The notes: generated by a model from the sequence alone, not told the origin. Shown: positions 35,894 to 47,566, counted from the stretch's first letter. The stretch is 64,000 bases of DNA from Mesodorylaimus sp. YZB2_4 (GCA_030248295.1 JASANH010001201.1:1-64000), one strand, 5' to 3'. Numbers and translations are program-made.

Positions 35894-36251
35894 CTATCTA
35901 TCCAGTCTGTGCGATAAAAGGAAGCGTGAACGTTGCGTCAAATGTCTTTGTGTGTATATTTTTGATCGCGTTGTCATTTGCACGAATGTTCAAGCTTCTA
36001 TCACCGGATGCACGATCGTGGTTATGCTTGATTTGTCAATTCTACAAAAAATCGTGCTAGATATAGTTTATTGACAAGACCTGCTCAAGGGTAGGGTGAG
36101 GAATCTATAGAGAGAACAGGGTGAGTAGGTAAAAAATGACTTCGTTTTTCACGGTTGGATAGAGGCGAGGGGTGTGAGGTAAGAATAGGGTGAGTAAGTA
36201 AAAAATTGGCATTGTTTCTGACAGTTTGAATTTATTTAATATCTGTTCTTA

Positions 36252-36640
36252 TTAAGTTGGATTTGGAAAAGAGATGAATCTGCACGCAATTTTATCACGC
36301 ATCATCCGACACCAAACAGGACAAGGCTGTGAAACAGCTGTCAAAATCGTCTTCCTCACATTCCTGAGGAAGGAAACGCTACGGCACGTAGTTGTAGTAC
36401 GTGCAACTTTTATCACTCGCACCGTAGGCGGGACTGAGCGCATACACGTCGGACAAGCATTCAAAATAGGGAGCTAGAACAGCTAGCAGACGAGTTCACG
36501 GTAGAATTTGCGATATCATTGATAAAATTGAAGCCAAATCTTCTACCAGCATTTATCAGCACGATTTTGCGGCTGCGTTGCAGTCACTGTCTCGATTGGC
36601 GTTTCTTTTATGGAACCATGGATCTGTCTGTACTTCTTAT
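36252..36640 (-). pseudogene. Degenerate PAN exon of the lectin family
   Basis: Minus strand matches the PAN exon (ETPIETVTATQP-like start near 36600, DACP-like NACPTCMRSVPP near 36450, and the closing codons), with several stops between. No accompanying lectin exons. Confidence 0.65.
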
Positions 36641-37630
36641 CTCCCCTTTGCCTGAGCCTACGCCGCCTCCACTTATGTAACAACGTTCCTCCTCCAAGGA
36701 TGGGCTCCTAGCTCCTGTACGTCCTAGACCGAGTATGCAGACTCAACCTGGGTAAGACCAGCACTTTTAACTGAAAGGAATGGCACTAAGATCGTGCGGA
36801 CTCTTTATTCCCGTAATGAAGACTCAAGTATTCAAGTCGGCCGCACGATTCACCACACTCGCTCATCCTCACGCACACCCGCTCACTAGCATGAAATATT
36901 TATGCGCAGGACAATAATGTCGCCATTCGAATCACAAGGACAACAAAACCTAACCACAATAGCCTTTTTGAAACTGATCCCTGGGCTTGGGTCATATTAT
37001 TTGTAACATGCATTTGTGAAAGGAATTGGTCGTCAAAACATGAGCAGGATAATTCTTGGTTCACGATCTATTCTATGATCTGTGAAGGAAATGCGAGAAG
37101 CGAATTTGAAAATGTGATCAGGTTGAATCAAGTTTAGTTCGATCATCAGTCGCTAAATCAGTTGATGTTCATGTTTACGTTTTACCGCATCGCTGAACGC
37201 TCATGAGCACTCGAGGGAGGGAGGACAATTTAAACAAGAGATATTATACCTACTACACGGCGAGTTAAACACTTGCCTTTAACTACGCGCACTGCGTGAG
37301 AGGCAGAAGCCCAACGCTCCAAGCAACGAGCCCGAGATCTTTGAAGATCTTACTGTAGATGGATGGAAGATACGAGTAGGTTTGTCTTCTGGCACGACTC
37401 ATTCTGCATTGAAAAAATTTGTTCATCGTTAGGTTCATTTTGGAGTTTTGGCTTCCCCTAGAATGTACCACTCACTGCTGAACGCAAGGGGAGACTCTTC
37501 GACCCACCACGCAACTGTTCTTTGAGGGGAGACCTTCTGATACAACAAGAATGCTGACATGTCTATTCTGAGGCTTATTGTCAGTAGAATGATACTGCAG
37601 CATGTTCGCAAGAATGTGCGGCAAAGTTGC
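36641..37630. other. Non-coding stretch, nothing recognised
   Basis: About 1 kb without supported gene or repeat. Confidence 0.35.
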
Positions 37631-39258
37631 AAGTATTATCTGTTCTCTTTGGGTTTGTGCGCGGCCGTTGGGTGCAAGTGGCTTTGCCAGCCGCGCACAC
37701 TTGGACCGCTTTTCCAACCCGTACGCAGGTATCCAAACACCCTATGACTACAGTAGGATTTCAAAAGAAGACGAGGCGCAAATCGATAAAAAGGATAATG
37801 TTCTGCAATTAAAACAGCTTCTTATGCTAGGCAACTCAAAGAAACCACCCAGCTTCAGAAGTGAGACTAGAAAATGAGCGACGCAAAAAGCAAATTCGGG
37901 ATATTTTCTGATAAAAACATCAATTGCATTGCCTGAGAGAATTTCGAGTGAAGCACAATTGATGCTTTTGTTCTCATTTACTACACTTGCATGCAACAGT
38001 GTATATCGGTGCTGCTTGAACTACGAGCGTATTATTTGCGGCCATACTGCTATGTGTGAAATAGGCGTTTTGGACGACTAACGAAACATAAATACCAGAA
38101 AAAGCAGCAATGAAACAGAAACTGCATGCCACAGGTTCAGATCAGCCATTACAAACTATAACCTTTACTCCAACATGTATCCTGAGGCATAGCTACAATG
38201 CACTACCCCAATCATATTTGCGCATTCCGCTTTTCAATGAACCTTGCACAAGTAAAACAAAATGTTGACGAAAACTATATTGTGGACCCGTCACTCACAC
38301 AGTTTTCGATGTGCCGGAACACGATTCCCCCCGAATTTCGGAATTCAATTTCGTAAATTGGTTTCATCAGCCTCCGAAAACCCGAGCTATGTTTAACACT
38401 TGCACATACAACAGCAACAAGACGGCACAGCCTTGATGACGACGATGCCTCTAGTGACAATGTTCGAGCGCAAAATCACTTAAACCAAACGGCGAGGCTC
38501 CTTATTATGACTATTGTCAAACAAACACAATATAAACCATCTCACCAAAGTCTAGTGTTTAATACCAAGGAAGGCCATGCGGCGGCTGCATTGGTCATGT
38601 CAACGTAGGGATGTGAAGACATCGATTCCTAAGTTAAAGTGACGCTCTCGAAATCAATTTCTGGCATGATAACCTGCAAAAGAAAAAATGACAATGTAAG
38701 TCGAGCAAAACTACGCTGGCAGAAGGTTCTTGGTGAGGGCGTTTGAAATGAGAGTTTATGAGCACATTAAGCATAAAATAACAGTCAAGACGTGTTAAGA
38801 CCTTTGGAGAAAATGTTCTAAAAGGGCTGAATGCATATTATACAGAAAACGCTCAATTTCCAAACGATAGTTCTGGTAGGACTGTTTAAAAGCATTGTAC
38901 CTTCGAAACAAAATAATGAAAACCATTAAACTATTTTAACATTAACGAAATATATGCGGAGCAACAATGACTGAGCAATATTTGTCACACGGAACAATAT
39001 ATCGAAACTTACCATGATCAAGATCCCGAGATTTCTTGTTTTTTTCCGCGGTGCCCAGCATAAGAAGCTGTTTTTTATTGCAGAATATTCTCCTTTTTAT
39101 TGATTTGCGCCTCCGCCCCCTTTTGAAATCCTACTGTAGTCATAGGGTGTTTGGATACTTGCGTACGGGTTGGAAAAGCGGTCCAAGTGTGGGCGGCTGG
39201 CAGAGCCACTTGCACCAAACAGCCGCGCACAAAACCAAAGAAAACAGATATTACCTTC
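37631..39258. repeat. Pair of roughly 200-bp inverted repeats enclosing 1.2 kb
   Basis: 37631-37832 and 39053-39258 are inverted copies (for example GCCGCGCACA, TTTTCCAACCCGTACG, CTATGACTACAGTAGGATTT), about 85 percent identical. The enclosed 1.2 kb has no gene that I recognise. It looks like the ends of a non-autonomous DNA transposon; target duplication not resolved. Confidence 0.6.
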
Positions 39259-41040
39259 TAATCGGCAAAGGTCGTTTTCTAGGATTTGAAAAAATTTTAA
39301 AAAAATTCAGGTTTTTCAATTAGGTTTGGGCTCAGTCGCGCATGGGATGAGTTTGACTCTTGACTATTTGAACGAGGACGCGCCCGTCAAAATATCGATT
39401 GCTTTGTATATGCCACACTCTCGAATCGACAAGCACACTAGTAAAGTTAACAGCTGTCCCAAAACAGACTTGGATTTTTCAAAACACCTCGTCCAATGCT
39501 GCTGTCTCTCCCTTGGTCAACACAGATACAATATAAGGATGGATTCACTTTTCAAAAAACTGCACGTCGATATTCGATTATCATAAACGCGAAATGGCCT
39601 CAGAGTAGTGGTTTATTTCAATCTCCCGTTTGTTACGATGCAACTCGATCAGCCTACCAGGACTTCTCCGACAGAAGTGCACTGGGGCTCTCAAAATCGC
39701 ATCAATCGTTGATGCTCGCGGGAAATCGAACCTGGATTACGGTAAGACCCGGTGTAGTCTAGTTGCGCGATTCCAGATTGCGCCAGTTGGCGCCGTCCAT
39801 GCTCCGCTGCGTGATTGGTGGATGGGATGGATGCATTGTAGAGATTGTTTGTTTTGATTAATTGGAATGAGCTGTTTGATTCTTCGTCGTTTATATTATT
39901 TCGTACACAGTTCTCTCCACAGTCGCTGGATCTCTATCTGGTAGATGGTTGTGATTATCACGCGGACTTTGATCAATATATTTGCAACCTACTCGCTAAT
40001 TCTGCAGTGCGAGTTACAAGTATGCCTCCGATGCCTCACGGCCAGATCATACAATGCAAGATCCTTTCGCTCATCAGTCAGATTACATAGATACTTTTGT
40101 ATGAAATCTGAAATTTTCTCTTCCGTGTTTACTTTTACCCATGGTGCATCTTCAACCCAAAAAGCATGATGCATTGACGATCTTCAGGTCTTCCTTGATT
40201 CTGTTTATCCACTTTATCCACTGGCTGACCTAGAACGGCGGCTTACAGGGTCGAGCCATACAGGACATACATGAGCTCAGTTCGCCATGGCCATGACAGC
40301 CTCAGGGGTCAGTGGCAGCAGCATCGGTCATAAAAAATTCCGATTCGCTTTTATAATAGGGAAGCATTGTCCACTACACCAACAATTTCTGCCGAGATTT
40401 TCGATGTGACCACGACAGACATTACAGCCGGAAGCATTTCATTGTTGACTTCACTCCGCTCAGCAACAGCAACAAGATAATTTTGAATGGTTGAAGAGTT
40501 TTCGCTGTCAATAGTTTACACTGTAATTTATTCAAGACGAGACATAATGATTTTTTTTAACGTGAGAGAATTCAGTTAGTCCGATCCCGACAAAAAACCT
40601 CACGAAGAAGCCTGAGATTGTGTGCATATCCTGAAAGTCAAATTTTCTAAACTGAGCACAGCCAAAAAAATGGCTTGGACTGGCTTTCTGATCGATAATG
40701 CATTGATCGTTAGAGAATTGTATTAAAAGACAAAACTCTATGCCTTCCTTTCAATAATTGCAGCTGCGATCCTCAAAGAGAGAATACAAATCACCTGAGC
40801 CCCGTTCAGCTGCGAGATTTCTGAAAAGAAATGCATGAACAATTAGTTTTACATATCTCTCCCCATTGACACTAGCAAGATGCACAAAACTAACGTTCTC
40901 GATGACAACCGCGTTTTTGTTCAGCTGAGCCGTTTGTTTTTCAGGGCGGGCATATTTGTGTGCTAAACATTTTTAATCCATGGGGGAGAAAATCGCGGGA
41001 AATTAAAATTTGCGGTTCTTGCATTCGAGTTTTAGCCAAT
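39259..41040. other. Stretch without a recognised gene
   Basis: Several short open frames exist (39326-39586, 39845-40090) but none has a recognisable motif or splice support. No clear repeats. Confidence 0.3.
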
Positions 41041-41795
41041 ATATCAGGTGGAAATCAAAAAATTTTAACGGAAAAAAAAACATTATGAAGCTGGTATGAA
41101 GCATGTGCACAACAACTGCGGCTCGAATTGCAAAAATTTGAGTTGTTTTCTGATATATTGACCGAAGGTTATTATTCCAGCGGAAGAACAGGGCGTTCTA
41201 GCTTTTACAATCGATAATCGATTATGTGCCCTATCACGGCTGATCATGACGGCTGTTTTTAAATTTTTGTGAACAGTTATAGCTCGGTTTTTCTGTGAAA
41301 TGTTCCAGATTCCTTGAAGCGTAGCGGTCATTTTTTTATCATTGTTCTATTCTTAAAAATGAGTAAAATACGACTTTTCGACCAAGAGTCTCTTGAGAAC
41401 CCCTTCTTAAATTTTCTTTGTGACGCGCACTACAGAACTTCGGCTCTGTGAGAATGCAAACTGGACAGTTGACGTGTAACGGACTATGTTCGAGATCTTG
41501 AAGCTTATTGGGAATTACTGGTCGAATGGTTTTCGCGTCAATCGCGAGCCCAGAAAGCATCTTATTCGTAATTTCAAATGAATTAAAACCTAAAGGGTCC
41601 CATGACACACATCCCTGACTATGAGCATTGTCTCGTTGCTGTGGGGGAGCGGAGAGAGGTCAAGCATGGCTATAGCATTGCTCATAGCGACACTCACTGA
41701 CAGAAAAGCTTGACGAGAGAGCACCCGTCAAACTTGTCACTCATTATTGTGGAACAGGGCTCCTGGCTGCTTTCAACCTCTGTACTGTAGCTACG
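41041..41795. repeat. Upstream flank of the lectin gene, duplicated at 25.3-25.78 kb
   Basis: 41340-41795 matches 25300-25780 closely, including the GCTCATAGCGACACTCACTG patch before the gene; 41041-41340 matches the repeat near 31.3-31.6 kb. It probably includes the promoter of the open lectin gene. Confidence 0.6.
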
Positions 41796-41804
41796 CCCGT
41801 GAAG

Positions 41805-42942
41805 ATGATGGCTGCGACCAAAATATGTGTCTTATTTGTCATTTCAAGTTTTTTTTGGTTAAATATATTATTAGCACAAAGTGAGCGAGCCATCCGAGTT
41901 TTTACCTTGACATTTTTAAATATCTCATGCAGTTTCAGGTCCGCAATGCTCTCAAAGCGCGTGTGCCAGTTTGGGAGGTGTCATGGACGGACCAAGATGC
42001 TTTTTCGTTATACACACTAAATCAACACGGGGGGATGCCTGGAAAACATGCGAGGCGCAGTGGACAGTATTAGCCCAAATCCATACAGACAGCGAATATG
42101 AGAAGATAATGACGGTATCAGAAAATGCATCAGACGCATCTTTCCACACCCCTTATTCTTGTGCCAAGACCCAATTTCCAGAAATCTAGCCTACGCATGA
42201 CGAAAGGGGGTGAGAAAGAAACGCGTCCACTGCATTAGTAGTGTAGACTTTTCGGAATACTAGGAACTATCCTGGCACCATCCCTTGAGGCTCGATTGTG
42301 AGACCGTCTTTTTTTTAAATACTGTTCCGCTCAAACTTTGTACCACTTCGCTTCGTACTTGTTTGTCACTCTGAAGTCACCTTCTATTTGCAGGTGGTTG
42401 AAGGCGGAATGCCTTATTTCGCACTACGACGTCAGGATGGCACAATCGGTAGGCCGTGTGCAGTAACCAACGACACCACATTTTGGCACGATGGGGTGAC
42501 ATCGCCCAATGCACAGATGAACGCTGGCAACATTTGGCTCAGATATCATATGTGTGGCGCATATGATGGTGGTAGCGACTACTGCATGACCATGAGGTTC
42601 GACAGAATTATCGAAGATGTGTGGTGGAACTCATCTTTACCAGTGTTGTGCCAGTTTTCCAGTGAGTTCGTAAAAATGATTCAATTCGAGCTATTACGAC
42701 TGAAAGGTTTTTCTCTCGCAGCCCGGGAAGATGAGTTTAGAAAAACCAATGTGTGCCTGACAGAGACTCCAATCGAGACAATCAGTGCGACGCAACCGCT
42801 AGATTGCGCCAATACATGCTGGCGAAGAGTTTGGTGTCGAAGTTTCAATTTCGTCAGAGATATGGCAACTTGTAATGCATTTTGTCAGCTGTTCTCGTTC
42901 TTAGTTTTAGACGCTTGCCCGTCTTGTCCCAGTTCAGTTTAA
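41805..42942 (+). CDS. Secreted C-type lectin plus PAN/apple-like protein, intact four-exon gene
   Basis: Exons 41805-41880, 41939-42114, 42394-42661 and 42722-42942 with GT-AG introns join to 741 nt in one frame (246 residues). Residues 1-25 form a signal peptide (ATKICVLFVISSFFWL). A C-type lectin-like domain follows: CASLGGVMDGPRCFFV, AWKTCEAQ, VLAQIHTDSE, then DTTFWHDGV, SDYCMTMR and LPVLCQFS. The last exon is PAN-like with TNVC, CANTCWRRVWCRSFNF, CNAFCQLF and CPSCPSS. It stops about 14 codons earlier than the 23.3 kb copy (TAA 42940-42942), probably harmless. The first ATG pair (41805, 41808) was chosen as start. Calcium/sugar motifs are not evident. A role in recognition or mucosal/cuticular secretion would be a guess. 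Confidence 0.83.
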
Positions 42943-43546
42943 GCGCCACCTGATGGAATCTGCTCGCACAACAACTACGTGGCGTAGCGCTGCTCCGCAT
43001 TGGGACCCATGATATAAAAAATGCCTGGTAATTTGTTGGCGTGTTGCGCTTTGGTGTTCAGAATGCATAAGATGGAATAACATTTGTAATCACTGTTTCC
43101 AAAAATCTTTCAAGAAGCGGAATACATTAGATGTTTGCGTGTGGTTATAAGCCTCGAAAGCTCCCACCATTTTTTTGCGCACTTTCATCTTCTCGAGTGT
43201 GCTTGCATGAAGCCTAGACGGAACTTAAATAGAAGATTTTCATGATCGTCAGTTCTATAACTGGGTCTAGTGTGACCTACATATGTATTGGCACAGAACT
43301 AGACAGGAAAATGTGCTTCGCCCTAACGCGACCACTGAATTTGAATGTCATACTCTTTTTTGAAAAAGCTAACATCGATTCTAAAGTGCACCCCGTCTTG
43401 AAATGTCAGGGTTGTTGCGACGTCTGATATTCATCACTTACGTGACCAGGTTTGTGCTGATCTAACAAACGAGCAATCCAGAATCTTCGGTTGCCTAAGC
43501 TGCGTACGAATGGCTCACTATTTGGTCGGTGACTAAGTACTAATCG
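42943..43546. other. Downstream flank of the lectin gene
   Basis: No gene supported. The first 140 bp match the downstream flank of the 25.8 kb copy. An open frame of 61 codons at 43242 has no recognisable feature. Confidence 0.4.
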
Positions 43547-44110
43547 CTAAGACCCTGATTCATATACAATCCCCAAGCATGACTGATATGCCTTCAGTGC
43601 CTGAACTATCAACAGCTCCATCGAGCACTTTTTTAAAGAAGGCTTGAAACTTGTGGCGGTGTTAGCCGTTTTTGTACTCTGCTTGCAGCAGCTTCTTCTG
43701 TTGCAACAGCAGCTTGTGGCACCTGTGAAAACGCACCTGTAACAACTGCACAGGGTTAAATGCAACATCCGGCAGCAAATGTCAGCAGCCAGCGGGCCAG
43801 CGGGCAAATGCCATCCGGCAGCCAGCGGGTTTGTCGACAGTCGCTTTTTCAGTACTTGATTTTGCGTCAGAAGATCTCTTGGAGCTAGCGGGTACTTGGA
43901 GCAAAATAAATTGACTTCCTCCAAATACAAATGACCGTATTGCTTGACCTGCCTTCGCTTGAGGTCGTCGGCTAAAGCGAGGTTTTCTAATGTCGATGGT
44001 CGCATGACGGCTATGCTGGCGAGACCTTTGTTCGAGCCAAAATCGAGTGAAACCATATCCATTCTGTCAACCATGGTTGCCCGAACCGATTGTAGCTGCT
44101 GGTAGAGGAC
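43547..44110 (-). CDS. Hypothetical protein or exon
   Basis: A minus-strand open frame of 175 codons from ATG 44074. A splice-acceptor-like TTCTAG lies upstream near 44115, so the exon could extend to there. The N-terminal 80 residues look protein-like (MDMVSLDFGSNKGLASIAVM, then a charged helix DDLKRRQVKQYGHLYLEEV). The rest is Ala/Cys-rich and overlaps a short GCCAGCGGG-type repeat (43780-43840), so the true exon may end near 43850. No family recognised. Confidence 0.35.
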   Translation of the reverse strand, partial: VLYQQLQSVRATMVDRMDMVSLDFGSNKGLASIAVMRPSTLENLALADDLKRRQVKQYGHLYLEEVNLFCSKYPLAPRDLLTQNQVLKKRLSTNPLAAGWHLPAGPLAADICCRMLHLTLCSCYRCVFTGATSCCCNRRSCCKQSTKTANTATSFKPSLKKCSMELLIVQALKAYQSCLGIVYESGS

Positions 44111-44449
44111 GCCCTAGAACAAACTAAGTAACTAAAAATGCATGGCATACTAATCCCGCCACAAGTCACCCGAGCTGTCTTCTCGTCTTGCATGCACCAG
44201 CCAGCCTTTTGTTCCATTTTTATGTTTATCTTCCCAAGTAAAACCATGACACAATATAGTCGAACATGCAGTACTTGATCAGGAATATCAGATTCCGAAG
44301 GACTTCCCTTTCTTCTCCAAAGGATTTATTTTCCAAAGGATACGGCAAGCTGACTATATTGCGCAGCTTTGTACAGTATGCTTCAAGCCTGATTGGAGGC
44401 GAATTCAAAATAATGATATTTTCGCCTTAATGTGATGACAGTTCAAATT

Positions 44450-44609
44450 GTCCATATTTGGCTGATTTCATGCTTCTTGGCACTGTTTATTTGTTATTAT
44501 TCCTTTCTGGGCTTTCATGGAGAATGCCGGCCACGCTGACTGATTCATACCGTTAGGGTGCGCCCGCGTCGGTGCGAGCCAGTGATTTATCACATATAGT
44601 ATAGCCATG
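44450..44609. mobile_element. Half copy of the hAT-type foldback MITE
   Basis: Matches the right arm 19965-20121 of the inner MITE, ending TATAGCCATG exactly where the foldback element begins. The left arm is missing. Its last six bases are the left target duplication of the foldback element. Confidence 0.8.
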
Positions 44610-44979
44610 AGTAGTTATGTAGGGAGTCGCGCGTACGTTTTAAGCTGGGGGCGAAGCCCCCCAGCTTATCATACCAGCTTATTATCACCCCTCAGCTACT
44701 GACCACCAGCCTTAAGCCAAGCCCCGCAGGGCCTTAATTAGCTTACCACCCTAATAAGTACCCATTCGTCAGTCCTTTGAGACCCTTCCTATCACTGTGA
44801 GCCCCCTTATCAGTCGTTAGCTGAACCTTATCAGTATCTAGTCATTAGCTGAACCTTATCACTATCTAGTCATCAGCTGAACCATATCATCGACTGGTCA
44901 GCAAGTCAAGCTCCAATCGTCTTATCATATCACAATAGCGATGATTCATAATCAGTATTTCTGGAAAAGTGAAAAGTTT

Positions 44980-45051
44980 TGCGCCCGGGAAGAATCGAAC
45001 CCGGCTCGACCGATTGGAAGTCGAAAGTTCTTCCAGTTGCGCCGCGGGGGC
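44980..45051 (-). ncRNA. tRNA-Gly(UCC)-like segment in left arm, probably pseudo
   Basis: The 72-nt segment has a 7-bp acceptor with one mismatch, anticodon loop CTTCCAA (anticodon UCC), an A-box-like GGCGCAACTGG and B-box-like GGTTCGATTC. The D-arm and T-arm pair poorly. Its inverted partner is at 47567-47638. Called pseudo because of the unpaired D stem. Confidence 0.55.
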
Positions 45052-45129
45052 AGTTTAGGAAGAGGGTCGAGTGTGCACAGTAAAAACAATGGATTATTTA
45101 AACGCGCAGACATACATGTCATCGAAACC

Positions 45130-45480
45130 TACAGCGGAGCATTCAGAGCTGCTCATTTTGTGGCAGGAGCAGTTCCTCCTTGGTGGGGAGCAGCTCGGAG
45201 CTGCTCATTTTGTGGCAGGAGCAGCTCCTCCTTGGTGGGGAGCAGCTCGGAGCTGCTCATTTAGTAACAAGAGCAGCTCCTCCTTGGTGGGAAGCAGCTC
45301 GGAGCTGCTCATTTTGTTGCAGGAGCAGTTCCTCCTTGGTGGAGAGCTGCTCAGAGGTGCTCATTTCTTGGCAAGAGCAGGTCCTCCTTGGTGGGAACTG
45401 TTTGGATCTGCTCATTTTATGGCAGAGCAGCACTTTGGTAGCAGGAGTAGCTCCTACTTTGTGGGGACCTTTCCATTTTA
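45130..45480. repeat. 52-bp tandem repeat, left arm (about six units)
   Basis: Units start near 45151, 45203, 45255, 45307, 45359 and 45410. Each contains the palindrome GAGCAGCTCGGAGCTGCTC plus a TCCTCCTTGGTGG stretch. Later units are diverged. Confidence 0.9.
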
Positions 45481-45602
45481 TCAGATGAGCGGCAAATGTG
45501 AGAGCATACACCATGCCAGTTTCCTACAAATCCAGTCAGGGCGTTCACTTTGTACCTTAGGGGGCTTTACTTCATGGTCCATGTTGCACTTATAAGCCTA
45601 CA

Positions 45603-45857
45603 ACCCCGCTCATGTTAGCGGGGTAGCTGCTCATGTTAGCGGGGGAGCTGCTCATGTTAGCGGGGTAGCTGCTCATGTTAGCGGGGGAGCTGCTCATGTT
45701 AGCGGGGGAGCTGCTCATGTTAGCGGGGGAGCTGCTCATGTTAGCGGGGGAGCTGCTCATGTTAGCGGGGGAGCTGCTCATGTTAGCGGGGGAGCAGCTC
45801 ATGTTAGCGGGGAGCAGCTCATGTTAGCGGGGAGCAGCTCATGTTAGCGGTGAAGCA
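45603..45857. repeat. 21-bp tandem repeat, left arm (about 12 units)
   Basis: Units of CTCATGTTAGCGGGGGAGCTG; the last three have GAGCAGCTC instead of GAGCTGCTC and are slightly shorter. Shares the GAGCWGCTC core with the 52-bp repeat. Confidence 0.9.
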
Positions 45858-45984
45858 ATCACTGCCCTGATGCTTCCATATATTCTTCCTCATATGAATG
45901 TGAAGAGAGGGCTAACTGCCAAGTGACGATAAAAGGCAACAGTTTTGTTGCATCTGCCAGTTTCATATTTTTTCGAGTTGGCGA

Positions 45985-46626
45985 ATGGTTCGGTTTGGAT
46001 TACTCTCGAAAATGGTCAACGATAACGATAGCTCGTCTGGCGAAAATGGCGACGATGAATGCACAAAATGTGACAAGACATTTTGTTCGAAATATTCATT
46101 GAGGCGTCACATGAAATCTGTTCATGGAAAGCGAGCGCGGACCAGTACTGTTGATGGTAGCAAGGATGGTGATAGCGAAGAAGCGGATGGCGGCGGAGAC
46201 AATGACGATGACGATGAAATAGAAGCATCCAATAAAATTTGGCGGACATTCTTGAAACGGATCTTGCGTAATTGGAGGGAAGATGATGATTTTCAAATGC
46301 CAGAAACGGAAGATGATTTTCTAAACCTCAAAGATCAAGTCCGAGAGGAGTTGTACAGTCGAACGGTCAAACTTTTGAACGACTACAATGCACTGGTCGA
46401 TTCTCAAATATATAAAAAGATTCGAGTCACTGAAGATCGCCTATTACAATTGATGGATGACGAAGATAGTGATGATCAGCAAGAAGCCTTCCAAACGGCC
46501 TTCGATCAGAGGAAAACATTGCTATTGAATTTTTTGAATGACAACTTAGATGTAGTTGAAAATTATGCGGAAACATCAGACAGTGGAGAGGAAGATGGAG
46601 AAGAAGAAGAAAAGGACAGTGATTAA
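45985..46626 (+). CDS. C2H2 zinc-finger protein, acidic and helical, cargo of the foldback element
   Basis: An intact single-exon gene of 213 residues, start ATG 45985 (a second ATG at 46012 is also possible), stop TAA 46624-46626, with a polyadenylation-like AATAAA at 46711. One canonical C2H2 finger lies at about residues 29-50 (CTKC, 12 residues, HMKSVH), followed by an acidic linker. Next comes a predicted helical region (KIWRTFLKRILRNW to LLNFLNDNLDVVENY) and a strongly acidic tail. The finger suggests DNA binding; the acidic parts resemble activation or protein-interaction regions. It is one of very few undamaged genes in a window full of wrecks, and it is the only gene in the element. 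No transposase motif is present. Function unknown. Confidence 0.8.
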   Translation: MVRFGLLSKMVNDNDSSSGENGDDECTKCDKTFCSKYSLRRHMKSVHGKRARTSTVDGSKDGDSEEADGGGDNDDDDEIEASNKIWRTFLKRILRNWREDDDFQMPETEDDFLNLKDQVREELYSRTVKLLNDYNALVDSQIYKKIRVTEDRLLQLMDDEDSDDQQEAFQTAFDQRKTLLLNFLNDNLDVVENYAETSDSGEEDGEEEEKDSD

Positions 46627-46730
46627 TCCACCCAACTGATTTTATAAAACTACTGTGCACAAACATTAATACCTTGATATTCAATCATGATCAATATTTA
46701 TGTTTCTTTTAATAAATAGCTACTCACCTG

Positions 46731-46915
46731 CTAACATGAGCAGCTCCCCCGCTAACATGAGCAGCTCCCCCGCTAGCATGAGCTGCTCCCCGCTAACATG
46801 AGCTGCTCCCCCGCTAACATGAGCTGCTCCCCCCGCTACCATGAGCAGCTCCCCCGCTAACATGAGCAGCTCCCCCGCTAACATGAGCAGCTACCCCGCT
46901 AACATGAGCGGGGTT
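46731..46915. repeat. 21-bp tandem repeat, right arm (about nine units)
   Basis: Inverted counterpart of 45603-45857, with fewer units and a switch between GAGCAGCTC and GAGCTGCTC forms in the middle, not at the edge as in the left arm. Confidence 0.9.
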
Positions 46916-47079
46916 GTAGGCTTATAAGTGCAACATGGACCATGAAGTAAAGCCCCCTAAGGTACAAAGTGAACGCCCTGACTGGATTTGTAGGAAACTG
47001 GCATGGTGTATGCTCTCACATTTGCCGCTCATCTGATAAAATGGAAAGGTCCCCACAAAGTAGGAGCTACTCCTGCTAC

Positions 47080-47480
47080 CAAAGTGCTGCTCTGCCATAA
47101 AATGAGCAGATCCAAACAGTTCCCACCAAGGAGGACCTGCTCTTGCCAAGAAATGAGCACCTCTGAGCAGCTCTCCACCAAGGAGGAACTGCTCCTGCAA
47201 CAAAATGAGCAGCTCCGAGCTGCTTCCCACCAAGGAGGAGCTGCTCTTGTTACTAAATGAGCAGCTCCGAGCTGCTCCCCACCAAGGAGGAGCTGCTCCT
47301 GCCACAAAATGAGCAGCTCCGAGCTGCTCCCCACCAAGGAGGAACTGCTCCTGCCACAAAATGAGCAGCTCCGAGCTGCTCCTCACCAAGGAGGAGCTGC
47401 TCCTGCAACAAAATGAGCAGCTCCGAGCTGCTCCTCACCAAGGAGGAGCTGCTCCTGCCACAAAACGAGCAGCTCTGAAT
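47080..47480. repeat. 52-bp tandem repeat, right arm (about eight units)
   Basis: Inverted counterpart of 45130-45480 with two extra units next to the tRNA-like end; the shared units keep the same order of variants, so the arms descend from one array. Confidence 0.9.
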
Positions 47481-47566
47481 GCTCCGCTGTAGGTTTCGAT
47501 GGCATGTATGTCTGCGCGTTCAAATAATCCATTGTCTTCACTGTGCACACTCGACCTTTCTAATCT

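Noticed and set aside
44980-45051. Functional tRNA-Gly gene
   Set aside because: Anticodon arm and boxes are fine but D and T stems do not pair and the acceptor has a mismatch in both copies.
45071-45802. Long repetitive open frames over the 52-bp and 21-bp arrays
   Set aside because: They are open on several frames and both strands because the repeat units lack stops; 52 and 21-bp periodicity and inverted copies explain them without coding.
45603-45857. CRISPR-like regular array
   Set aside because: Units are directly adjacent without unique spacers, in a eukaryotic mobile element.
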